Counted from the first letter of the stretch, positions 52,794 to 62,152 are shown. The stretch is DNA of 64,000 nucleotides from Sungkyunkwania multivorans (GCF_042675645.1 NZ_JBHTJH010000017.1:1302001-1366000); one strand, 5' to 3'. A program made the numbers and translations. The notes: generated by a model from the sequence alone, not told the origin.

Positions 52794-52804
52794 ACCTTTG
52801 CAGA

Positions 52805-52890
52805 GGTATTTGAAGACTGCCGAGTACGATCATCATTCATTGTTTCTGGTCTGCACCACCAAGCATTTAAGGTTTCGGCAGTCTTTTTAG
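52805..52890 (+). ncRNA. Candidate small RNA (inverted-repeat closed, T-run terminated)
   Basis: AAGACTGCCGA at 52813-52823 and TCGGCAGTCTT at 52875-52885 are perfect inverse copies, with 51 bases between and TTTTT in the 3' arm region. A box GACCTTTG ends at 52800, close to TAnnTTTG. The element overlaps the 3' end of the minus-strand gene that stops at 52867. A small RNA of about 85 bases is one reading; an alternative is a terminator with a large loop. Confidence 0.3.
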
Positions 52891-53532
52891 ACCGAATCTA
52901 TAGAAGTAGAAGATAAATCCAAGGATGATCAATATTCCTAAGGCCGATGGGATATATTGGCTATGCGGTTGATACTGTTCCAAGACTGTTCCACTGAAGG
53001 CCGAAAGCAACGCTGCAAAGGCACTGGTCATTTTATAAATATGCTCGTAGACCCATATTTTCTTCTTCTTGTAGTGCTCTTTCGGGATCAGATATCTTAG
53101 AACATCGTAGATCACCACTAAAAGTAATGCACCAGCGGTGCTATAGATAATGATAGGTTCCCATATCATACCGATGGACTTAAAATAATATAAAAAGTAC
53201 AGTAGCACCACGAGACTGATGATCGCCGCAAGAATGTCGATCACCTTTGGGACATTCGCTTTGTTCACCAATACTCTGAAGCCCGAAAACGAAACATATC
53301 CGCTAAGAACGGTAATGACAAGCAGAAAGGTATTTCTTCCAAAGATAAAGACCCCGACCAATCCGGTGAATATCACAATGGAAATGAATCTCAAAAAGTA
53401 TTTACCACTGTTATTATGTAATTTATCTCCTTTGATACTTAACAGCGCGACAAGGCCCAAGAGCAATGCAATAGAACCCGCTACGATATGTAATATAATG
53501 TTGAATTTATGCAATATTTCCATAGATGACAT
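52867..53532 (-). CDS. Multi-pass membrane protein, DUF2306-like
   Basis: A 221-residue protein starting at ATG 53532 (MSSMEILHKFN); a TTG 66 bp upstream extends the frame without conserved residues. About seven hydrophobic segments alternate with short loops. The N-terminal pattern HIVAGSIALLLGLVAL followed by KGDKLHNNSGKYF recalls the DUF2306 family, where a His/Gly first helix and a following H-x-x-x-G are conserved. Function unknown. It lies on the same strand as the LytTR gene upstream (189 bp apart). Confidence 0.7.
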   Translation of the reverse strand: MSSMEILHKFNIILHIVAGSIALLLGLVALLSIKGDKLHNNSGKYFLRFISIVIFTGLVGVFIFGRNTFLLVITVLSGYVSFSGFRVLVNKANVPKVIDILAAIISLVVLLYFLYYFKSIGMIWEPIIIYSTAGALLLVVIYDVLRYLIPKEHYKKKKIWVYEHIYKMTSAFAALLSAFSGTVLEQYQPHSQYIPSALGILIILGFIFYFYRFGLKRLPKP

Positions 53533-53720
53533 TGTATTTAAATGATGAAGCGTGGTGATATGGACGCTCAATTTTGACTGCAAGCAATGGAAAACCAATT
53601 GATTATAAAAGGGAAATAGTGCGAACGGTCAAAATATACAGTGAATGACATCGCATAAACGGTGAATGGATCGGTCACAAGATAAAAAGTGGAATGCCCA
53701 GCTGTCTTTATCGCTTCTCG

Positions 53721-54566
53721 TCAGTTGATCTTGATCAGATTTCGAATCGTTGTTGAGTAGCTCTTGCTGGAGGTGATGGAAGCTATGTTGCTTTTGTCAA
53801 ATTGAATGATGTATCGTCCGTTTAAGTGCGGTTTGATCAGTTTGATATGTTCCTTGTTTACAATATACTTTCGATGTACCCTAGAGAATTTATCGTTCAA
53901 ACGTTTTGCAAGAAATAGAAGCGAGTAGTCACAGAGCTTTTTCTCACCCATCACGGTATAGGCGAAAGAATAGTTGTCGAAAGCTTCAAAATAGACGATA
54001 TCTTGAAGGGGGATCAACAAAATGTTATCACCTTGTTTTACTGGAACGCTGGTAATGATCTCGGTAGGGTCGCTAGGTTGAAGCGTGTTTTTTTTTAAAG
54101 GAACAGGTTCCTTCTGTTGCTCACCAGATTTGACATTGTCACTTCTGTTAAAGTTATATTGATAAAAACTAATGCCTAGCACCAACGAAATGATCCCATT
54201 GAAGAGATACATTTTACGCGCTGATAACGGTTTGAATTGCCGGTTTTCAAATACCAATGATCGTAACATTTGGTCCACTTCTGTAGCAATCCCCGCCATC
54301 AAAAAACATAAAATCGCAATAGTGCCATACCGCAACCATCTCGATTTTAGATGCAGCTCCAACCAAGATCTGTTAAGCCCAATGGTAACCAGCGAATACC
54401 CGATGATCAAACTTGTTGATATCGATAGCATGGTCCATTGAATCCAATTAAGATCGCTATGTATGCTATAGTTTGCGGTCCCTATCCCAACGCCCACAAG
54501 CAGCATTTGAGGTAAAAATCTAAATGCTCTTTTAAAATTGATTTTTTCGATGCCCATTCTGTTCAA
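53721..54566 (-). CDS. LytTR-family transcriptional regulator with membrane N-terminus
   Basis: A 281-residue protein. The first 140 residues hold four hydrophobic helices (starting about residues 18, 45, 82 and 122). After a linker rich in Pro/Lys the LytTR DNA-binding domain runs from about 180 to 281 (ILLIPLQDIVYFEAFDNYSF, FSRVHRKYIVNKEHIK and GRYIIQFDKS). There is no receiver domain, so a signal would come through the membrane segments. Its likely targets are adjacent or near genes, but no operator can be named. It starts at 54566. Confidence 0.88.
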   Translation of the reverse strand: MNRMGIEKINFKRAFRFLPQMLLVGVGIGTANYSIHSDLNWIQWTMLSISTSLIIGYSLVTIGLNRSWLELHLKSRWLRYGTIAILCFLMAGIATEVDQMLRSLVFENRQFKPLSARKMYLFNGIISLVLGISFYQYNFNRSDNVKSGEQQKEPVPLKKNTLQPSDPTEIITSVPVKQGDNILLIPLQDIVYFEAFDNYSFAYTVMGEKKLCDYSLLFLAKRLNDKFSRVHRKYIVNKEHIKLIKPHLNGRYIIQFDKSNIASITSSKSYSTTIRNLIKIN

Positions 54567-54927
54567 ATATAGCTTCTTTGGTAGAGGCGATATTCATTTT
54601 ATGATCTTCGTTATAAATTTAAAGTTACTAATTTTCGATGGTCTACATTTTTGAGTATTTGTGTGGGTCATAGGACATCACTTCTAAAAGTTTGTCGTAT
54701 AGTGACCATATTTTTGCAATTTGAACTTTTTTGAAGGTCCACCTACTCTTGCTGCCATCCGTCCTCCGCCCCTTTGAGGTCTTTTATGGCAAGCCATGAA
54801 GCTTGAGCAATGGTGAGAGGCGCCTCGTTGAGGAAGAATTAAATACTAATTGGCCATTACTTAATTTGGACTTGCTAGGAACATATTAAAATTGGTAGAA
54901 TTGATCCCGATTTAATATTGAGTTCGT
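54567..54927. other. Intergenic region, 361 bp
   Basis: I see no reading frame or RNA element in this region that I can support. Confidence 0.4.
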
Positions 54928-55581
54928 CTATCGGGTTTTTTTAACATTCCATAGCGCAATGGTTGATGCGGTGAAAAATACGATAAGAATTAAATTAAGG
55001 TAGCCTCCCATGATGATCGTCCACCACTTTCCACTAAGCAATTCCCCTAATACGTCTTTTATTAAGAAAGGGATCAATGGAAAAAACAATATCATCCAAC
55101 GAGGATAGAACGTTTTCTTTTTCCATACTTGAAAGATGAAGATGAGAGAGCATATTGCAAAAAGAGGATATACGAATAGTCGTAAAATATCATTAATGTC
55201 ACTTGCCAATCGTACGCTTTCTTTTAGGTCGAGACCATTTTCAATAGCCAACTTTGCGCTAGTAGCAATTGCAACAAAGGCACCGTGTATAACGCCATAG
55301 GCGATAAGGATGCCACCAAGACTTACCAACATCATATTTCTTAATAATGGCTTTGAAGGTTTAAAGGCGTAGTATACCTGTCCTAGCCCAAGAATGTAGA
55401 ACCATGCGGCGATCAGGGCAGATACACCGCTCAGCGCTATTCGGTTGTCGGCGGCGTATGCCATATTTTTTAGAAAATTTGTGCTTTCGGCATCGTAATA
55501 GAACAACATGTCTCCCGCGAATAATATTATTCCTCCTAAGACCCCAAAGATCCCCGATGATCTTATCCAATGTTTAGTCAT
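54928..55581 (-). CDS. Seven-helix membrane protein, unknown function
   Basis: A 217-residue protein with about seven transmembrane helices; its N-terminus (HWIRSSGIFGVLGGIILFAG) is the first helix. Charged residues lie in short loops (KPSKPLLR, ENGLDLKESV). I do not recognise a family with confidence. A 290-bp gap lies upstream, and the gene seems to be alone in its transcript. Confidence 0.75.
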   Translation of the reverse strand: MTKHWIRSSGIFGVLGGIILFAGDMLFYYDAESTNFLKNMAYAADNRIALSGVSALIAAWFYILGLGQVYYAFKPSKPLLRNMMLVSLGGILIAYGVIHGAFVAIATSAKLAIENGLDLKESVRLASDINDILRLFVYPLFAICSLIFIFQVWKKKTFYPRWMILFFPLIPFLIKDVLGELLSGKWWTIIMGGYLNLILIVFFTASTIALWNVKKTR

Positions 55582-55872
55582 AGTGCTTATTGTTGGTTTG
55601 GTTTTTAGCTGATTTTTTGTTTAAGGTCCATTTTTTCTTTTAGAATCATTCGTATCATGATTTGCCCGACCTTGGTCATGGGATCGATCAACACGCGCTA
55701 TATCTACTAATGTCTAGATGGCTGAAGACCAAATTTTACTTAGATTAAAGATAGCCATTTATAGTAAATTCATCATTTGTAAGGTGAGGTGCTAAATTTT
55801 AATTTGGTTCCTTAGTAGATGTTAGGGTCTAGAGATGCTCAAGTAATATATAGATTTCCTATTCTGGGACAG
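55582..55872. other. Intergenic region, 291 bp
   Basis: No reading frame or structured element that I can support was found here. Confidence 0.35.
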
Positions 55873-56910
55873 TTAATTTTCTTTTGAACCATAAAGATAT
55901 TCACTCGCCATTTTACTCATTTCTTTATAATCGTGTCCTATGTTAGGTACTATCTCTAGTTTCCAATTGAATTCCAAATCTGATTCGTGGGCTATTTTTT
56001 TCGATTCATTATAGAAATAGATCCCTCTTTCCAATCGATGTATTCCTTGACGGTCTACTTCTGGCGAGCGCCTTAGGTCTCCCCTTGTTTCATTCGCATC
56101 ATCCTTTTCGCCTAGAAACAGCACAAGCTCTTTGCTAAAGTCGAGTCTGTTGGCCGATTCTCTAATGTTACGAAGCCCATATGGAAATATATCCTTAGTT
56201 GTTGGAATAGTATACCAACCAGCGTTTGAAGCCAGAATTCTATCAGCTTTATTTTCTGGTTTAAAAATAGCAAGCCTATGTAAGATCTGTCCACCAGCCG
56301 AATGTCCGAACATGTCGTAATGTTCGCAGGTCAAATTCAGTTTTGTCTTGACCAGCTCGAACGTTCGATCAAAATCCTCAAATATCCATTTTTCAGGATC
56401 TTGGTTTATCTTGAATGTTTCGTTGCTCACATCCACATCGTAGATCATCTGTGCTAGATTGTAGCTCCAAAATTCTGGATAATATCTTTCTTGATATTCA
56501 GGAGAGAGGACCAACAAGCCGTATTTTTCTGAAGCTTCCTTCCAGGCATCGCGATAATCTTTTCCATTTCTTCCAGCTCCGGGGATAACAAAAATCACCT
56601 TCGAATCCTTCCTGAAGTTTTTTGGTCTGTGGTAGTGGATCAAAATGGTTTTGCCTTTGTAATCACCACCCTCAATCAAAAACGCACCCGAACCTTCTTT
56701 GATGTCGATATCATTCACCACCAAACTCAGACGGGCTTCCAATTCGGTTTTCAGTACGAGTTCCATGTTGCAATTTGAGCAGTTTCCCGCTTTTGAAAAG
56801 GTCAAACTGTCACAATTCAGACCACAAGGTGGACAAACATAGTCTCCTTCTGTATCTTGGCACGACCCTATTAAAACGGTAAAAAGCAGCAACAATATTC
56901 TTAATTTCAT
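55873..56910 (-). CDS. Lipoprotein alpha/beta hydrolase with N-terminal metal-binding-like cysteine domain
   Basis: A 345-residue lipoprotein starting at ATG 56910 (signal MKLRILLLLFTVLIGSC). The first 30 mature residues have the cysteine pattern CPPCGLNC, then CSNCNMELV, resembling the heavy-metal-binding (YHS/HMBD-like) domains C-P-M-x(n)-C-x-x-C-x-M-x-L. The remaining 270 residues are an alpha/beta hydrolase: FVIPGAGRNGKDYRD at the oxyanion hole, the elbow FGHSAGGQILHRL and an Asp in FLGEKDDANET. The His is in PNIGHDYKEM. It resembles the polyhydroxybutyrate-depolymerase/ferulic-esterase group. A frame extends 54 bp further upstream without a signal. Confidence 0.8.
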   Translation of the reverse strand: MKLRILLLLFTVLIGSCQDTEGDYVCPPCGLNCDSLTFSKAGNCSNCNMELVLKTELEARLSLVVNDIDIKEGSGAFLIEGGDYKGKTILIHYHRPKNFRKDSKVIFVIPGAGRNGKDYRDAWKEASEKYGLLVLSPEYQERYYPEFWSYNLAQMIYDVDVSNETFKINQDPEKWIFEDFDRTFELVKTKLNLTCEHYDMFGHSAGGQILHRLAIFKPENKADRILASNAGWYTIPTTKDIFPYGLRNIRESANRLDFSKELVLFLGEKDDANETRGDLRRSPEVDRQGIHRLERGIYFYNESKKIAHESDLEFNWKLEIVPNIGHDYKEMSKMASEYLYGSKEN

Positions 56911-57193
56911 ATTGGATGTACGTCTTGAAGGCCTGTAGTGATCTCTACTATCATTTTGGCCCATTTTTATGTATCAGACAATTTAATAAATATAAACGAG
57001 CCACACCTAAAGAGTTCGATCTAAGAAGGGAATATAAGCGCTACCTGTCAACTCAAAACTAAGGATTTGTATGAGTCCAATCTAAACACTACCAACGTGA
57101 AAATATCCTTTGCCCGAAGGTGGCGCCGAAGCCAAGTGAAGGGAGATCTCTTGGATTCTCTAGGCCAAAAATAGCCTAAGGTAAGCTTGGTCA

Positions 57194-57712
57194 TTACGAA
57201 GCTGGTACTTCTGTATCATTGAATTGTTTGACCAGTTTAATGATCGGTTGAATACTATTCTTATCGACATGATCAAATCCATGGCGCTCATCTTTGCTAG
57301 CTTGGGGATCGGGATTCATCAACGAGCCCATCCACAATATCTGTCGAACCCACCAACTCACTTTTGAATGGTCTAGCTTGCCGCGCAGGGCTACATGCTC
57401 AATTTTTGAGGCAAACTCAGAAGGGAGGGAATCAGCGACCCATCTGTTGAGTTTATCGCTTTCTCCCGCACCAGAGACGGAGAACAATATCTTTGTCCTG
57501 CCTTGAAGCTTTGACAAATTGGCCCTTATCCACTTTCGGATGGTCAACTTGAAGTAGAGGATGGAACTGCCTAATATCACATATTCATACTTTGAAGGGT
57601 CGGCCATGGGGTCTTTGATATCAAATACGGGTAAGCCCGTAGCTTCGCTGATCCATTTGGCATATTGTTCTGTGCTTCCGTACTTGCCAGAGAAAAAAAT
57701 TGCCCCGTTCAT
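57194..57712 (-). CDS. Flavodoxin-domain protein, HemG-like
   Basis: A 172-residue flavodoxin-fold protein. It starts at ATG 57712 (MNGAIFFSGKYGSTEQYAKW), where the FMN-binding loop S-G-K-Y-G-S-T is evident; a TTG 36 bp upstream is unlikely. Another FMN contact is GSSILYFKL, and FSVSGAGESDKLN follows. It resembles flavodoxins and menaquinone-dependent protoporphyrinogen oxidase HemG. It lies 37 bp downstream of the large FAD oxidoreductase, so it may be its electron partner or a stand-alone enzyme. Confidence 0.8.
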   Translation of the reverse strand: MNGAIFFSGKYGSTEQYAKWISEATGLPVFDIKDPMADPSKYEYVILGSSILYFKLTIRKWIRANLSKLQGRTKILFSVSGAGESDKLNRWVADSLPSEFASKIEHVALRGKLDHSKVSWWVRQILWMGSLMNPDPQASKDERHGFDHVDKNSIQPIIKLVKQFNDTEVPAS

Positions 57713-57749
57713 TGCGTATTGCTTTTGTTGTTCGTAGCGAAAATTCAAA

Positions 57750-59585
57750 TTAGCTCATCGGTCCAAATACGATCGCTTTGTCTCCATGATCCAGTAGTTC
57801 ACAGCTTTTAGAGAAGCTGCTGTTATCCGTTTTTATTTGAAACTTCAAGTTTTTGTCCGCCCCATCGGCATCTACCGGAAGCCAGCGATAAGGTAGATCT
57901 AGCGTTGATTCTTTCGGGTTGATGAGTTCAAGGATGGCATACTCACCGCCGAGATCTTCTAGACCGGCTGGTTTCGTAAAGGACAATTCTAGTGTTTTAC
58001 CATCTATAGCTTTACTTCCTATAAGCTGAACCACCCTATCATCAACATACTTCTTATCATCACATTCTGACCAAATTTTATCCTGATTCATTTGCAATGC
58101 AGCCAAGAAACCTCCCTGAATTGAACCTTCGAAACCACCTCCTGGGAAAGCCCAGGCCGATGCAAAGTATAGGTTAGGGATCAAGAAATTGTTTCTAAAT
58201 CGTTTATTCGCTATTTGATCTTGGGTTTGGGCGTAACCATAAACCGAACCGCTTGGGTTGGAGGTATAGCGTTCAATGGTCTTGGAGGTGGATACCTCGT
58301 AGTATTCGATACTTTTTCGAATACCTGGATATTGCTTTTCTAATCGTTGCAGTAACACTTGTGCTACTTCTTCTTTTTTTGCGTCGTAGTCTTCCTTGTT
58401 CAAGTGTTCCCAATCTTCAATATAATCCACAGCACAAATTACACCCTCAGATTTGTGTGGCGGCGCCAGTCCGGCATCTACCTTGTTATAGTCTACAAAA
58501 ATGAATCTGCGTTTAGACCAATCGCCATGATGGTTATTTTTTATATCCCGTAAGGAAGTTACACCCTCTCCTTCAAAAACATTTGAATAGTATTTTACAC
58601 CAAACTTTTTAACATCTGTATTAAAACCAAGATATACGCATAACAGTGAACATGAATTGGTCTTTGAACTGATCTTTTCTCGTAGCTGGTTCGAATAAGG
58701 CTCGTCCAGCAGCGATGGTACTAAAGGAATGGCACAATTGGCTATTACATTATCACATAAAATGGTGGTTGGCTTTGCATTCTCATTAAAACTATCACGG
58801 AATGTAACTCCAGTTGCTTTGCCGTTATTGGTAAGGATTTTTTCAGCCTTTTTACCCAACAGAACACTGCCACCATTTTTTTCTATATAGGAAGCAAGAT
58901 AATTGGAAAGCTGTTGTGATCCGCCTTTTATAAAGTGGCCACCGTTCTCAATAAAGCCTGAAAATGGTATACCAAAGTAAAACATGGATAAGGTATAAGG
59001 GTCATCTCCCCAATAAACAAGATGGGCTATGAGATCCAATTTTGCTTTTTCATTGGTAATGTATTGATCTAACCAAGACCCAACCGTATGTTTTGTTGCT
59101 GCTACGAGGTTAGGATAAAGTAACGGCATCAATGGATACATCAGTTTTCGTTTTAAAGGCGAGCGTGGCTGGTTGGTTGCTTCGGCTCGTACTCCTGCAA
59201 TGAGCTTCATAAAACGATTGATCCCTTTTTCGTCTTCGGGATACTTGTCTATCAATGCCTTGGTAGCGGCATCATAGCCATGTGGCAACACAAAATCTTC
59301 TTTATCAGAAACCACTCCGTAAAACTCCGGCACTTTTTCGAATTGAACATTTTTGTCCACCTCTAACATTTTGAAAATACGGGTAATTGAGCCATTTTCA
59401 GTGAGGCCGCTCATTTCATGTAAGCCGACTTCTACAATGAAATCTCCGCGCTTAAAGGTAGTGGCACAGCCACCTGGTTTATGGTGTTGCTCTAACAGCA
59501 GTACTTTTTTTCCGAATTTTGAAAGGGTTGCTCCAGCGGTTAGCCCCGCTAGACCTCCTCCAATGACAATGGTATTGTATTTCAT
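57750..59585 (-). CDS. FAD-dependent oxidoreductase, phytoene-desaturase/retinol-saturase-like
   Basis: A 611-residue flavoprotein. The N-terminal Rossmann motif is VIGGGLAGLTAGATLSKFG, with the following acidic residue in LLEQHHKPGGCATTF as in the phytoene dehydrogenase/carotenoid isomerase/RetSat group. The C-terminal FAD segment is NLYFASAWAFPGGGFEG. An extra C-terminal domain of about 90 residues (after DDRVVQLIG) is not part of the usual enzyme. The substrate is unknown, perhaps a carotenoid or other polyene lipid. The flavodoxin gene follows at once. A 14-bp palindrome lies upstream. Confidence 0.85.
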   Translation of the reverse strand: MKYNTIVIGGGLAGLTAGATLSKFGKKVLLLEQHHKPGGCATTFKRGDFIVEVGLHEMSGLTENGSITRIFKMLEVDKNVQFEKVPEFYGVVSDKEDFVLPHGYDAATKALIDKYPEDEKGINRFMKLIAGVRAEATNQPRSPLKRKLMYPLMPLLYPNLVAATKHTVGSWLDQYITNEKAKLDLIAHLVYWGDDPYTLSMFYFGIPFSGFIENGGHFIKGGSQQLSNYLASYIEKNGGSVLLGKKAEKILTNNGKATGVTFRDSFNENAKPTTILCDNVIANCAIPLVPSLLDEPYSNQLREKISSKTNSCSLLCVYLGFNTDVKKFGVKYYSNVFEGEGVTSLRDIKNNHHGDWSKRRFIFVDYNKVDAGLAPPHKSEGVICAVDYIEDWEHLNKEDYDAKKEEVAQVLLQRLEKQYPGIRKSIEYYEVSTSKTIERYTSNPSGSVYGYAQTQDQIANKRFRNNFLIPNLYFASAWAFPGGGFEGSIQGGFLAALQMNQDKIWSECDDKKYVDDRVVQLIGSKAIDGKTLELSFTKPAGLEDLGGEYAILELINPKESTLDLPYRWLPVDADGADKNLKFQIKTDNSSFSKSCELLDHGDKAIVFGPMS

Positions 59586-59945
59586 GGTTGAAGGATTTTA
59601 TATGGTTGATCATAAAGGAAATAGGATGCTAAAAGTATGAATTTGTAGCCTGTTTAATAATGATAATTATCATGATGTAGGCCTTACTAGTGAAGGTTAG
59701 AATGCAAGGCGGGGAAAGGGATTTCAGCAAGGCATTGCTAGTCATGAAGGGGAAGCACCAATATGCGGACGTGCACTTTTGAGGATACACATTAATTGGG
59801 AGCTTATCGTTATCTACGGTTTTAGCGATGATACTGTTTGGAGAAGTTCTGGAGGGATTGTCCGCCCGCGAGTCGGCCGATCAACTATTACAATTTATGT
59901 GCGAGTCGTTTAGCAACAAGGAGCCATCGTTATTTTTGAAGTTTT
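59586..59945. other. Intergenic region, 360 bp
   Basis: Apart from the palindrome at 59660-59673 no gene or motif is supportable. Confidence 0.4.
59660..59673 (-). promoter_or_regulatory. Palindromic operator candidate upstream of the oxidoreductase
   Basis: ATGATAATTATCAT is a perfect 14-bp palindrome, 75 bp before the ATG at 59585. Together with its flank it resembles a Fur-type (NATAAT hexamer) box. It sits where the -33 element of the gene would lie. Confidence 0.4.
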
Positions 59946-60344
59946 TCATTCCAAATCTCCATTTTCTTTAAGGAATCTGAATATTTTTTTGTCCACCTCT
60001 GATATGATTTCCAAATCACTGTAATTTAGCCACTTAATTTCTTCAATTTCACTGGTCGGTTTCATTGTTCCGTCATATTTGGCTCTATAGCACGTCATTT
60101 TAACTATAATTCCCTCTTTAGCTCCGTCCGATTGCGCTTTGAAAGTCCCAACATAGTGAATCGTTTGTTTATCAATTGTAATATTCAATTCCTCTGCAAT
60201 TTCTCTGATCAAGGTCTGTTCATCTGTTTCTCCGAGTTCTCTCTTTCCTCCTGGAATATAGAATTTCGTTTTCCCCTTGGATTTCGTGCTTAGAATTTGT
60301 CCGTTTCTTGTTTCGATAAACGCTATTTTGTCTACTTCGTTCAT
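59946..60344 (-). CDS. Nudix hydrolase
   Basis: A 132-residue Nudix protein starting at ATG 60344; the open frame continues 29 codons upstream without family residues. The Nudix box G-x5-E-x7-R-E-U-x-E-E-x-G-U is complete except for the usual final Gly (GKRELGETDEQTLIREIAEE, followed by LN). It binds Mg and hydrolyses a nucleoside diphosphate derivative that cannot be specified; MutT-like 8-oxo-dGTP cleaning or a sugar nucleotide are possible. The C-terminal WLNYSDL segment is common in the family. Confidence 0.9.
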   Translation of the reverse strand: MNEVDKIAFIETRNGQILSTKSKGKTKFYIPGGKRELGETDEQTLIREIAEELNITIDKQTIHYVGTFKAQSDGAKEGIIVKMTCYRAKYDGTMKPTSEIEEIKWLNYSDLEIISEVDKKIFRFLKENGDLE

Positions 60345-60525
60345 TTTTGCAGTATTTTGTCTTTGGTCTTGTGCATGGTTTGTTACAGGATGCTGCGATG
60401 TCGTGAGATGTTGGGAGACGAGTTGAAGCAATGGTGTAGGAAATTTGTAGGCGAGTCATGAAGATAGCAATTTCCAAGGAGTTCGGGTCAGGAATTCATC
60501 GTATGTATGACAGGCACGCAATGAG

Positions 60526-61302
60526 CTATTTAGGACCTTTATCCAGTTTTTTATATAACGGATTCAATGATTTTTTTACTTTTCCTTTGCTCTCATAAAA
60601 GTAGGCTCTTCTGCCTTTAATGATCACTTTTTTGCTTCTCGGCATTCTTTCCCTGTCTAGAGGAACAGTTACTTCAATTTCATAATGATCAGAATTTTTA
60701 TCCTCAGTTGGTATTTCTATAAAATCAGTGAAACCGTAGGTGTAAACGCCGATGTTCTCGATATCTCTTTTAGCGATCCTAAAAGTATTGGTCGAATCTA
60801 AATTTATGCGATTTCTAATTATTGGCGCCCAGGCACAACTTCCGGTGTCATACCATTCTCTTGTGAGATGTTTGTATTTTCTTTTTTTGTTGAAGTACAC
60901 TGTTAAGATCTCAAATGCTGTCTTCTTTTTCTCAATCAACTTTCCATTTTCATAGTATTCATTGTAATGGTTGACTTTTACTTCAATTGAATCGTTGAGG
61001 CCAATCTTTTTCTCGGTTATTTTTACAAGCGGTTTTCGTTTTTTGAGGGTTGGGTTCAATATTACTTCATCATCTTTCGCGATCCAAGTTCCTTTATTCG
61101 TAAAGTCTTTGAAGGTTCGTGGATAAATATTGTCAACGCTACGCAGTTCAAAAGTTCCATCCTTCTTTAATTCCAATTCGGTTGTCAATGCTTTTCCATT
61201 AAGCATCCAGTCACCGTACGTTCCAATATATTCGGAGCTGTCTGTTTGCGCTTGTAGTTGGATGGCAAATATTGAGATTATTATGTAGAATATCTGTTTC
61301 AA
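60526..61302 (-). CDS. Secreted protein of unknown function
   Basis: A 258-residue protein with a signal peptide (MKQIFYIIISIFAIQLQAQ). The mature part begins DSSEYIGTYGDWMLNG and contains ELELKKDGTFELRSVDN and KGTWIAKDDEVILN. This pattern is common in small lipocalin-like or copper-resistance-like secreted proteins of Bacteroidota. A Lys/Arg-rich C-terminus ends it (RSKKVIIKGRRAYFYESKGK). No enzymatic motif is visible. It stands alone, with a 181-bp gap to the Nudix gene downstream. Confidence 0.65.
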   Translation of the reverse strand: MKQIFYIIISIFAIQLQAQTDSSEYIGTYGDWMLNGKALTTELELKKDGTFELRSVDNIYPRTFKDFTNKGTWIAKDDEVILNPTLKKRKPLVKITEKKIGLNDSIEVKVNHYNEYYENGKLIEKKKTAFEILTVYFNKKRKYKHLTREWYDTGSCAWAPIIRNRINLDSTNTFRIAKRDIENIGVYTYGFTDFIEIPTEDKNSDHYEIEVTVPLDRERMPRSKKVIIKGRRAYFYESKGKVKKSLNPLYKKLDKGPK

Positions 61303-61549
61303 ATTGTGTAAAAGGGTTTCGGCTATGATTGCTGCCTACTGGCAGGCAGGCCGGCCTTGCCTCCGACGACCCCAAGACCTTAGGGAAGGCATTAAGCATG
61401 AGCCTATTAGCCGCAATAGACGAATGCCAAGTTTGGATTTTGTTTTGTTGGATTAAATATATTGATTTATTGGAATCTTCCTCTTGGAATTAGTCGAAAA
61501 AGCAGTTGTTTTTTAGCTCAGTTCTTTAGGAGGAATAGTTTTTTATACG

Positions 61550-62152
61550 TTAACCGCATTTTTTTCCTAAATGAAGAAAAGATCGGTATGCATAATAATG
61601 TAAAACTTCTTCTAAAGCCATTTTAAGGGCTCTATTTATCGGCAAAATCATATTTCCTAAATTGAAGTCTATTTGATTTAATTTCATATAATATTCTGTG
61701 AATATAGGAACATATAGTCCTTTAGTTATTGCCTCGGCGGTTGAATTATAGTTGTCGCCTTGACCATCTTTAATGATTTTACAAGTAGCCAATCTTAAAT
61801 TTCCATATTTGTCAGTGTTGGCTGCAAATCCAAACAGTCTACAAATTAGACCACGGTATTTGTAATGGCTACAACGACCTTGATCAATAATAGATAAAGG
61901 TTTGTAAATTAAACAAGTTGAGCTTTGGGTTTTACTAAGCTGAATGATCGTGTTTTCTGCCTCTCCATTTAAAAACAAGTGAAACGCCCATGGTAAAAAT
62001 TCGATAGGAGAAGCTTCTATATTTGGATGAGCACAACATTTTCCACAACCAGAGACGCAACTAAGTCCTGAGGATTGCTCAAACTGAGCGGCTTCTAGCT
62101 CTAATTGAGAAAAAAGGCTTTCCACTAATTGAACTTTTTGTTCTATCGACAT
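61550..62152 (-). CDS. YkgJ-family cysteine-cluster protein
   Basis: A 200-residue protein with the cysteine cluster C-V-S-G-C-G-K-C-C near residue 31 and further Cys in the second half (CLIYKPL, GRCSHYKYRGLICRLFGF and TCKII). The family is thought to bind zinc or an iron-sulfur cluster; the reaction is not known. The start is at ATG 62152; a box TACCTTCG (minus strand, 62163-62170) ends only 11 bp upstream. The rest of the protein is helical. Confidence 0.85.
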   Translation of the reverse strand: MSIEQKVQLVESLFSQLELEAAQFEQSSGLSCVSGCGKCCAHPNIEASPIEFLPWAFHLFLNGEAENTIIQLSKTQSSTCLIYKPLSIIDQGRCSHYKYRGLICRLFGFAANTDKYGNLRLATCKIIKDGQGDNYNSTAEAITKGLYVPIFTEYYMKLNQIDFNLGNMILPINRALKMALEEVLHYYAYRSFLHLGKKCG

